12,541 bases of DNA, taken from contig CALCJG010000293.1 of the NCBI GenBank assembly GCA_937967705.1, positions 1 through 12,541 of the forward strand, given 5' to 3'. Under the pieces are notes generated by a model that made no database searches, was not told where the DNA came from, and saw nothing but the letters and a program-made list of their open reading frames with translations. A program made the translations under genes and the position numbers. The stretch comes from an uncultured Spirochaetia bacterium. Lineage in GTDB: Bacteria > Spirochaetota > UBA4802 > JAGODF01. Positions within the stretch are counted from its first letter, which is position 1. Each line of letters starts with the position of its first letter. Below are positions 4,988 to 12,541 of this stretch, piece after piece.

Positions 4988-7294
4988 TTAGTCAATACTA
5001 TCAAGCAATAGGTTCAAGTCCTCGCCGTCCTCAGGATACTCCGCGGTAAGGAATGTAACCAGTAACTGCATTTCCTTTTTCTTGAAGGACTGAATCATCT
5101 CGTTCCGGATAGTGTTCGCAAGCGGTACAGCAAATTTTTTATTTTTTCCGGGGAGCACCATCAGCAGTTTGTTTCTGTCATAACGAACGGAAAAATCGGG
5201 ATCGGACAATCTACTCCTTATTACCATTTCGAAGGTATCAACGATTTTTTTCACTTCATCGTTGCCGAAGAGATTATAGTACCTCTTGAAGTTTTTTATG
5301 GAGAAAAGGATCAGTGTCAGGGGTATGCGGAGATTTTTTGCATTTTCGATTTCCCGCTCGATTCTCTTCAGGGTTATACCCACATAATCAATATATTTAT
5401 TTTCCTGGATATCCATACTTTTAATATTCAGAACGTAGGAAAACAAAACCTTGTTGAGTCTGACCAGTTTGTCGTGAATCTCTTTCTCCCGGTCTTGATC
5501 TTCGATGTCATTGACAACCGTAAAACCGGTCAATCTGTTTCCAAATTTGAAGGGATATATCCAGAAAAACTCCATTTTACTCAATTGCCCCTCACTGAAA
5601 GAATCCTTAATAACCTTGATCCTTTTAAACTCCTCTACCTTGATAGCCTCCTTAAGTTCATGGATATAGCCTATAAAGGGGTGGTGTAAATCAAAGGAAT
5701 AATTTGACTCCTTTAATCCTAAAAAATCCTCCTTTTCAGTAATAAGCGGGAAAAATTTTTCATGTCTGTCATCATGGACATATAGAGCAAAGACAGCAAT
5801 CCCCAAATCACTAAACTCACTGGCAATGAGCTCCTCAAGACGTTTTAAACTAACGTCACTGACGATTTTATCCTGAAAGGAATCTACATTATTAATGTGC
5901 TCGATTTCCCGTTTATAGTTTTCATTCTCATCCTTGTACTTTTCCAGATTGTTTATCTTTTGAAGCGCAAGAGCTGAAATTTCTGAAACTGAAAGAATAA
6001 AATCCTTTTCCTCGTCTGAGTAATCTCCAATCGTGATTTTATCTCCAAGTACGACTGCTCCAATAACATTGCCATCATGGTTCAGTGGTGAAATCAGCCT
6101 TGCATCTATGGATATATATTTATAGTATTCATCCCGATGCTCGGGCTGGTTTTTATACTCTTCCAAGTCAATGATATCCTTGCGCTTGAGAATATCCCCT
6201 AATATTTTATCCTGCACATCAAAGTATAACTTTTTATTTCTTATCGTCACACCTCTTGAATCAGCAATAATAAACCTTCTCTCGTTGTCCGGATCAGCAA
6301 TCATTATTGATGATGAAGAAGCGCCGATCTGACCCATAATCGAGAAGAGGACCACATCATAGAGTTCCTTTCTGTTTTCCGATTTTACTATTTCCTTTCC
6401 AATTTCATATAAAACCATAAAATCATGGAATTTCTTATCGTGTTTTACAACCATACCAGGTTCAATATCGGAGATTTGATTGTCACGGTCCACATCGACA
6501 CTCTTATCCCCTTCATTCACGATGTCCGGGGATATCCGTATCTCCTGTTCATCCATGTCCGACAAGGGTGGCCTGTTTTTTTCCATGCGAACATGATCAA
6601 CATCCTCAAGAATTGCGTCCCCCTCTTCATCCTCTATGGGCGATACATCCTTGCTTTTCACAGCCTTCAGCCTGTCGTTCATTTCCATACTTCTTACTTC
6701 CGGATTTTTCATCTGTTTACCGATGACTTCCATATCTGGCACGTCCTCCGGGCCAAAGACATCGACAACCGCCTTTTTATCCGGCAGGATTTTCCTACTT
6801 TCCGTATACTTTCCTACCATATCATCGTCAATTCGGTCATTTGCCACAGGTAATGCATCACTCTTCTTCTGAGTATCAAGTATATCCTGCGGCGAAACGG
6901 TTTCTTCATCCGGCAGGGTAAAGAGATCATCATCAACATCCAAACCTCCACCCCTATCGCCCTTTTGCTCCCTGCCAAGCTCATCTCCAAAACTAAGATC
7001 TTCCAGATCCTTTTCACTCAGAATAATATCCTGATCCTCAACCCCTTGAGAAAAATCCTGATCATCAACATCTGCAATTCTTTGCCTTGCATCTCCTGAA
7101 AGAGGGATATCATCGGAAACCTCTGGTGTTATTCCTATAATCTGATCCTGATCATCAAGAAAGTCATCAGATGGGGTGCTTTTTTCATGAACGAATTCCG
7201 TTTCAGCAGGCCCTTTTATACGATCCAGAAGGGTCTCTTTGCCCTTACTGTTGATATGCTTTTTATATTCATACGCCTTCTCTAGTAATCCCAT
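4988..7294 (-). CDS. GAF domain protein with degenerate GGDEF-like C-terminus
   Basis: This is a 768-residue soluble protein. Residues 1-285 are strongly acidic and low in hydrophobics, probably disordered, with repeated DDQD/EDQD-type patches. A GAF domain follows at about 290-450 (FMVLYEIGKEIV, then SSSSIMIAD, RLISPLNHDGNVIGAVVLGDK and a closing helix), the type that binds small ligands or serves as a dimer interface. A coiled-coil linker (450-475) leads to a second GAF-like fold at about 485-625. Residues about 640-768 resemble a GGDEF domain (IPLTLILFSIKNFKRYYNLFG, RYDRNKLLMVLPG), but the GGDEF signature is replaced by DRNKL at 706-710. It therefore should not make cyclic di-GMP and may be a sensor or scaffold. 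It starts 2 nt after the upstream acidic gene ends, so the two are translationally coupled. The role is unknown. Confidence 0.78.
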   Translation of the reverse strand: MGLLEKAYEYKKHINSKGKETLLDRIKGPAETEFVHEKSTPSDDFLDDQDQIIGITPEVSDDIPLSGDARQRIADVDDQDFSQGVEDQDIILSEKDLEDLSFGDELGREQKGDRGGGLDVDDDLFTLPDEETVSPQDILDTQKKSDALPVANDRIDDDMVGKYTESRKILPDKKAVVDVFGPEDVPDMEVIGKQMKNPEVRSMEMNDRLKAVKSKDVSPIEDEEGDAILEDVDHVRMEKNRPPLSDMDEQEIRISPDIVNEGDKSVDVDRDNQISDIEPGMVVKHDKKFHDFMVLYEIGKEIVKSENRKELYDVVLFSIMGQIGASSSSIMIADPDNERRFIIADSRGVTIRNKKLYFDVQDKILGDILKRKDIIDLEEYKNQPEHRDEYYKYISIDARLISPLNHDGNVIGAVVLGDKITIGDYSDEEKDFILSVSEISALALQKINNLEKYKDENENYKREIEHINNVDSFQDKIVSDVSLKRLEELIASEFSDLGIAVFALYVHDDRHEKFFPLITEKEDFLGLKESNYSFDLHHPFIGYIHELKEAIKVEEFKRIKVIKDSFSEGQLSKMEFFWIYPFKFGNRLTGFTVVNDIEDQDREKEIHDKLVRLNKVLFSYVLNIKSMDIQENKYIDYVGITLKRIEREIENAKNLRIPLTLILFSIKNFKRYYNLFGNDEVKKIVDTFEMVIRSRLSDPDFSVRYDRNKLLMVLPGKNKKFAVPLANTIRNEMIQSFKKKEMQLLVTFLTAEYPEDGEDLNLLLDSID

Positions 7295-7296
7295 AA

Positions 7297-9810
7297 CTAC
7301 TTATCCAAATCATCCAAAATCTGCACATACAGGTTGTAATACTCCGATTCGGCGAATCGGGCTATGACGTCTTCGGGAAGCTTTTCAAACAAACCATCAA
7401 GATAGTTTAATAACTTCTTGATGTTTTTCCGCTTTTCTCTGGGCACTTCCTCCACAAATCTTTCAATATCCCTTTCATCCTCGATTATTACTATTTTATC
7501 ACTTATGTCATGAATGTTCCCCGATGCTATTTTTGGTCTTCTATTCGTTAATTCATGCAGTTTTTTTTCTATTTCATCCGTATCCTCTTCAAATACAACC
7601 GCTCCTTCCCCAGACACATCTTTGGCAATACTGGCCTTCTCTTCCTCGGATAAACTATCCTTCCTCGGAAGAAAATAGGTATAATCCTGGACGACCTGAA
7701 AATCATCCTGATGCTGGTCCTGTCCAATTCCCATGGCGGGGTGGATCTTTTCAATATCAATTCTCTCATATTCCCGTTTAAAGACATCTCTGTCGATGAT
7801 TTCAACCTCATCCAAAGTCATACCGAGAATCTCTACTGCATGGGTAACGGTTTTGGTTGCTTCATCTTCATGTTTTAAAACCGCTGTTTCCATCAGATTC
7901 GACAGGTCTTTCATAAAAGAATCATCAACAAACCCGATTTCTTCATCAGTGAATTTATACTCTCCTTCCAAGTCAATAAGAAGATCTTCAAATGCCAGTG
8001 CCGTTCCGCTCATTACGGATGCAACCTTCTCCATATCCTCTTCAACACTTGCCTCCGGGAGAATCCTGACATCCCCCTCGACGACCTCAACTACACTGGA
8101 GGTGATTTTATCCAGTTCAGTCTGCTCGAAGATCGACTCATCCGAGCGTATCTCTTTTTCCACGCGGTCATCATCGATTAAATGAACATTATGATCACCT
8201 GCCTGGATGATCATAGATGAAGGTAATACTTCCCTCTCAAGGGGTTCTACAGGCAAGGTAACTTCTCTTTCCTGATCCTTTGATTCAATTACTTCAGATG
8301 TTTCTATCGGGCTGTCTGGATACTCTGCTCTGTATTCCTCAATCTTTGTCTTTTCGGTTTCAGGAACCATCATTATTTCGGGTTCAGATTTTACGACATC
8401 CTGAAATTCCCCCCCCTCCACATTTCCCGCTTGATTCCCTATCATAGCCACTTCACCAGTCGGTGTCGGGAAAGAATCCATCCTGTCATTCGTTTTAGAA
8501 GAAACAACCTTTTCTTCTGTATCTTTTGCAACAACCGGGATTTCCTCTTCTTTTATCAATGGCGGTGATATATCGTTCTTCTCATCAGCCATCGATGTTG
8601 AAACCTCTTGTGTTCCCTTATCGGCATCCCCTGCTTTGAGATGACTTGAAGCCACATCCTCAATGGATGTTATTCTTAGATCCTTCGGGGCATCCTTTAT
8701 TTCTGTGAATTCATCCTGAACCAGTTTTTCATATTCCTCCAACTCCCGGATCGTTTCCTTTTCCTCTTTCTTAGGCGATGCAAGACCTTCGTAAGCAGTC
8801 TCATCGATAGTATCAGCAATCTCCAGGGACTGTACGGCCTTCTTTTCAATCGATTCTTTATTTTCTATAACAACATCCGATTTTTGAGCTTTAACTTCCG
8901 GATTGGTCAATGGTTTTAGATCAATACCCTGCAGCTCTTCGACCAGATCATCCTCTGTCAGGAATAGGATATCCTCATTTGCAATTCTCTCCGCTTCCTT
9001 CAGGTCTATTGGTTTGATTTTTCGTGGAGTAAATTCTCCTCCGAGACTTTCTTTTAAACTCTCTGGAATCTCAATGACGAGAGTATCGGAGCGGTTTTCA
9101 GGAATATTTTTTTCTTCAGAGGTGTATTCATTTTTCTGGGATTCATCCCTCGATATGGTCGCATCTTCTAATACTAAATCCTCCCCTTTTTCTACCGGGC
9201 TCAAATCAAAGTTTTTCTCAATTATAACAAAATCATCATCCAATAAATCATCAAAGAGTACCTCATCCGTTTCATCGGGATCAGTCCTTTCATGTTTTTT
9301 TTCATCAGCTAAGATAACGTCATCGTCCCCGAGATACTGCATTGATTTATCCTGCTTCAGCATATCTTCTATCTGCTCGTCAATTGACACAGGCTTATCA
9401 CTTTTTAACAAACGTTCAACATTTTTTTCCTCGATTTCTACAGTCCGTTTACCCCCGTTTCCACCTGCATTTCCTTCGATATCCCTAGGGATGTCGCTAA
9501 TTTTAACCTCATTCATACTGTCAATCTCATGAGATAACAATTCCAGGTCTATATCATTATTATCAATGACATCATCCTTTATGAGAGAATTTGCTTTCTC
9601 TTTATGATTATCAACATTCATATGCATAGCCTGACCCTTCTGGGCCACTTCCTCAAATCTCTGTTCTTCGTGAATCTCATCATCCACAGAACTGATGTTT
9701 TCATCTTCCTCTATCGTTAAATCAGTAACAGCATCTGATATATCTGTCATCTCTTCGAATTTACGAGTTGAAACACCTTTATGTTCATTTTTATCCAGAA
9801 TTTTCTTCAT
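7297..9810 (-). CDS. large acidic protein, unknown function
   Basis: Counted from the ATG at 9810 this is 837 residues; a TTG at 9831 in the same frame would add seven. I prefer the ATG because the product then begins MKKILDK, though its only Shine-Dalgarno-like GGGAG is 14 nt away, while AAAGG lies 3 nt before the TTG. About a quarter or more of the residues are Asp/Glu; I find no Cys or Trp, no signal peptide and no membrane helix. Most of the protein (to about 590) looks disordered, with short hydrophobic islands such as DDLLDDDFVIIEKNF. The last 230 residues look folded: a helical part (FEDLLIDLEGEYKF onward), then a final helical module, REKRKNIKKLLNYLDGLF to YYNLYVQILDDL. It heads a two-gene unit with the GAF protein, so a partnership is likely. 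No family was recognised. Confidence 0.75.
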   Translation of the reverse strand: MKKILDKNEHKGVSTRKFEEMTDISDAVTDLTIEEDENISSVDDEIHEEQRFEEVAQKGQAMHMNVDNHKEKANSLIKDDVIDNNDIDLELLSHEIDSMNEVKISDIPRDIEGNAGGNGGKRTVEIEEKNVERLLKSDKPVSIDEQIEDMLKQDKSMQYLGDDDVILADEKKHERTDPDETDEVLFDDLLDDDFVIIEKNFDLSPVEKGEDLVLEDATISRDESQKNEYTSEEKNIPENRSDTLVIEIPESLKESLGGEFTPRKIKPIDLKEAERIANEDILFLTEDDLVEELQGIDLKPLTNPEVKAQKSDVVIENKESIEKKAVQSLEIADTIDETAYEGLASPKKEEKETIRELEEYEKLVQDEFTEIKDAPKDLRITSIEDVASSHLKAGDADKGTQEVSTSMADEKNDISPPLIKEEEIPVVAKDTEEKVVSSKTNDRMDSFPTPTGEVAMIGNQAGNVEGGEFQDVVKSEPEIMMVPETEKTKIEEYRAEYPDSPIETSEVIESKDQEREVTLPVEPLEREVLPSSMIIQAGDHNVHLIDDDRVEKEIRSDESIFEQTELDKITSSVVEVVEGDVRILPEASVEEDMEKVASVMSGTALAFEDLLIDLEGEYKFTDEEIGFVDDSFMKDLSNLMETAVLKHEDEATKTVTHAVEILGMTLDEVEIIDRDVFKREYERIDIEKIHPAMGIGQDQHQDDFQVVQDYTYFLPRKDSLSEEEKASIAKDVSGEGAVVFEEDTDEIEKKLHELTNRRPKIASGNIHDISDKIVIIEDERDIERFVEEVPREKRKNIKKLLNYLDGLFEKLPEDVIARFAESEYYNLYVQILDDLDK

Positions 9811-9999
9811 AGCAATCTTTATGGCTCCCAATTGCCTTTATAATATTAATATACTATAATAAAATAAAGGATAATTCCGACCGAATAAAAAAATAGTTAT
9901 CCCCTCATTCTCTTTATCGGACAGACTGCTTGAATTGTATTAATCATTTATAATCCTTTTGTCTGGATAATATAAACCTGCCCATTAACCGCTAAATAG
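9811..9999. other. AT-rich spacer upstream of the acidic-protein gene
   Basis: This stretch must hold the promoter of the acidic-protein/GAF gene pair on the minus strand. Minus-strand -10-like boxes (TATAGT and TATTAT between about 9855 and 9838) lie just before the start, but none has a matching -35 at 16-18 nt, so I do not assign a promoter. I see no gene or RNA here. Confidence 0.4.
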
Positions 10000-10032
10000 A
10001 AAAAAAAAGGAGGATGTTTTCACACCCTCCTT
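10000..10032 (-). terminator. intrinsic terminator of the atp operon
   Basis: On the minus strand, AAGGAGG (10032-10026) pairs with CCTCCTT (10013-10007), with TG/CA pairs extending the stem beyond one mismatch, around an A-rich loop. A run of nine T residues follows (10008-10000, overlapping the stem base). It starts 24 nt after the atpC stop. This is a textbook Rho-independent terminator and shows that atpC is the last gene of the operon. Confidence 0.9.
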
Positions 10033-10055
10033 CTCATTATCTTCTCTTCATTATT

Positions 10056-10454
10056 CTATTTGGAGGCGACCCTCAGCCGTGCTTTCAATTTCTTCACTTC
10101 CAGGTCCATCATGAGCTTCGCCGTTTTATCAGCAGGTTTTTCCTGAGTCACCAGTTCATTGAGTCTTTTTTCAATTTCCGGCGCTGAAAGATCATTCCTC
10201 TTTATGGCATTTTCTGCCAGAATGATCATCTCATTGTTCCGTATCTCGACCAGACCACCCTCTACGACCAACCTGTTCACATCATTTCCACTATGAAGCC
10301 TGATTTCCCCGTAACCAAGCTCCGATACGAGAGGTGAGTGATTGTAGAGAAAACCCATTTCTCCATCAAATGCCTGTACTACAGCAAACTCCACATTTCC
10401 CTCATAAAGTACCCGATCAGGTGTTAATACGGTACAATTTATTTTCATACTCAT
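10056..10454 (-). CDS. atpC: F1F0 ATP synthase subunit epsilon
   Basis: This 132-residue protein is the epsilon subunit of the F1 sector, which sits on the central stalk with gamma and can inhibit ATP hydrolysis. The N-terminal beta-sandwich (about 1-86) shows the family pattern: CTVLTPDRVLYEGNVEFAVV, then DGEMGFLYNHSPLVSEL and LVVEGGLVEIRNNEMIILAENA. The C-terminal helical hairpin (about 90-132) is complete. The ATG at 10454 lies 3 nt after the atpD stop, with AGG inside the end of atpD as a weak ribosome binding site; a second ATG two codons on is possible. It is the last gene of the operon, in the standard order gamma-beta-epsilon. Confidence 0.97.
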   Translation of the reverse strand: MSMKINCTVLTPDRVLYEGNVEFAVVQAFDGEMGFLYNHSPLVSELGYGEIRLHSGNDVNRLVVEGGLVEIRNNEMIILAENAIKRNDLSAPEIEKRLNELVTQEKPADKTAKLMMDLEVKKLKARLRVASK

Positions 10455-10457
10455 AAC

Positions 10458-11888
<1,431 letters not shown>

Positions 11889-11938
11889 TTACTTAATATC
11901 GTTTAAAGCTGCGACCTTATGTCTAAATATAGCGTCAA

Positions 11939-12475
11939 TTACAGCGCCGATGCACCGCCAACGATCTCGGCGATCTCATTGGTAATCTTCGCCTGTCTCG
12001 CCCTGTTATAGCGGATTGTAAGATCTCTTATCATATCCGTAGCGGCATCGGTGGCGTTTTTCATCGCAACACGTCTAGCGAACTGTTCAGAGAACCCGGA
12101 CTCAAGCAATGAAGTATAAAGCTTTACCTTCACATACAGCGGCAGCAGCGAAGAGAAAACCTGATACGCATTGGGCTCGAAAATATAGTCCACATGAAAT
12201 TCCGATGCCTGATCCGTAATGTCCTTTGTTTCAGGTGTTATTGGTAACAGTCTGAAAAGCGCAGGCTTCTGCGATGCTGAGGATACTACCTTTGTATAGG
12301 ATACATAAACTTCATCCAATTCACCGGAAATGAAGAGATTAATGAGCTCATTTCCAAGGGTAGCCGCATCATTGAATGTCAGCTTATCCTCTAAATTGGA
12401 TTCTGACTTATGCATCGGCTCACCGATGAACTTTAAATAGTTTATCCCCTTTTTCCCGATAACATGAAGAAGCAC
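11939..12475 (-). CDS. atpG: F1F0 ATP synthase subunit gamma, C-terminal segment (frame broken upstream)
   Basis: This open frame encodes about 178 residues equivalent to the middle Rossmann-like domain and C-terminal helix of the gamma subunit, the rotor shaft of F1. The start fits LLHVIGKKGINYLK (E. coli gamma has a matching IGSKG strand). The end, EQFARRVAMKNATDAATDMI through RQAKITNEIAEIVGGASAL, is the classic gamma C-terminal signature. Normal gamma subunits have about 285-300 residues, so roughly the first 100 are missing from this frame. They continue upstream in the same frame, beyond an in-frame TAA at 12487-12485. The GTG at 12475 has an AAGGA 6 nt upstream and could act as a restart. 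See the next two entries. The C-terminal identity is certain; the translation start is not. Confidence 0.9.
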   Translation of the reverse strand: MLLHVIGKKGINYLKFIGEPMHKSESNLEDKLTFNDAATLGNELINLFISGELDEVYVSYTKVVSSASQKPALFRLLPITPETKDITDQASEFHVDYIFEPNAYQVFSSLLPLYVKVKLYTSLLESGFSEQFARRVAMKNATDAATDMIRDLTIRYNRARQAKITNEIAEIVGGASAL

Positions 12476-12481
12476 ATCTCT

Positions 12482-12486
12482 TCCTT
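12482..12486 (-). promoter_or_regulatory. Shine-Dalgarno-like site overlapping the atpG internal stop
   Basis: On the minus strand AAGGA (12486-12482) overlaps the stop TAA (12487-12485) and is followed after 6 nt by GTG (12475-12473), in frame with the gamma C-terminal segment. This is near-ideal spacing for termination-reinitiation. An overlapping ATG at 12477 is out of frame and leads to a quick stop, so it is not a useful start. Whether the site works is unknown. Confidence 0.4.
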
Positions 12487-12541
12487 ACTCAACGGCAAGT
12501 TTCTGCTTGAATTTCAGCGTATTATCAATAACGTTTGTGTT
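12485..12541 (-). pseudogene. atpG: atpG N-terminal segment (partial) ending at in-frame TAA
   Basis: The last bases of the window read, on the minus strand, NTNVIDNTLKFKQKLAVE and then TAA. This matches the gamma-subunit region just after the conserved GLCGGFN motif (an Asn-Thr/Ile-Asn stretch followed by a helix), and it is in the same frame as the C-terminal segment, which resumes with GRDVLLHVIGKKG. Only one residue position, the stop itself, separates the two. A one-base change from GAA, AAA or CAA would create it, and no frameshift is needed. The 5' part of atpG lies outside the window. I label it pseudogene-like only because the frame is interrupted; error, mutation or a genuinely split gene are all open. 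Confidence 0.75.

Noticed and set aside
6425..6853. 142-codon plus-strand open frame
   Set aside because: It is antisense to the disordered N-terminal part of the GAF protein, with a His/Phe/Ile-rich composition and no start signals.
7733..8185. 150-codon plus-strand open frame
   Set aside because: It shows the same antisense composition effect within the acidic-protein gene, is Ser/Thr-rich and has no recognisable domain.
8903..9532. 209-codon open frame on the plus strand, very serine-rich
   Set aside because: It lies antisense to the acidic-protein gene. Runs of Asp/Glu codons read backwards give Ser/Phe/Ile-rich frames, and there is no ribosome binding site. It is a shadow of the real gene.
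12475..12541. Stop-codon reassignment (TAA read as an amino acid) to explain the broken atpG
   Set aside because: TAA ends the aminotransferase, atpD, atpG and the GAF gene at the expected lengths, so it is a normal stop here.

Overview
The window looks like chromosomal DNA from a free-living bacterium, probably a spirochaete (Spirochaetota) with F-type ATP synthase. This placement is an inference from protein style and gene mix (an aminotransferase with an SDEPY motif, a small lysine-rich coiled-coil protein, CheD with an HDOD protein, long acidic proteins). No rRNA or other decisive marker is present. Intergenic DNA is AT-rich, and both TAA and TGA end clear genes, so the ordinary bacterial code applies.

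Layout: (1) 1-713, plus strand: the C-terminal part of a PLP-dependent aminotransferase, cut by the window edge. (2) 811-990, plus strand: a 59-residue coiled-coil protein with its own good promoter, followed by a strong hairpin. (3) 1060-3783, minus strand: a tight operon read cheD, HDOD protein, membrane zinc-ribbon protein, SAM methyltransferase. (4) 3784-4041: an AT-rich divergent regulatory region with a perfect 8-bp inverted repeat. (5) 4042-4986, plus strand: an exported LysM/M23 peptidoglycan hydrolase, ending one base from the convergent gene. (6) 4988-9810, minus strand: two adjacent genes, a long acidic protein of unknown function followed by a GAF protein with a degenerate GGDEF-like C-terminus. 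(7) 10000-12541, minus strand: the end of the ATP synthase operon, atpG (part), atpD and atpC, closed by a clear intrinsic terminator.

How they fit together: the atp genes encode F1 subunits gamma, beta and epsilon. CheD links to chemoreceptor adaptation, and the HDOD protein beside it suggests a signalling or motility operon. The acidic/GAF pair looks like a cytoplasmic two-protein signalling or scaffold module, but its job cannot be read from sequence.

The most striking point is at the right edge. The atpG reading frame is interrupted by an in-frame TAA (12485-12487) in the middle of otherwise normal gamma-subunit sequence. A Shine-Dalgarno-like AAGGA overlaps the stop and lies 6 nt before an in-frame GTG. 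This is either a sequencing error, a nonsense mutation, or a gamma subunit made as two polypeptides by reinitiation. The window alone cannot decide.
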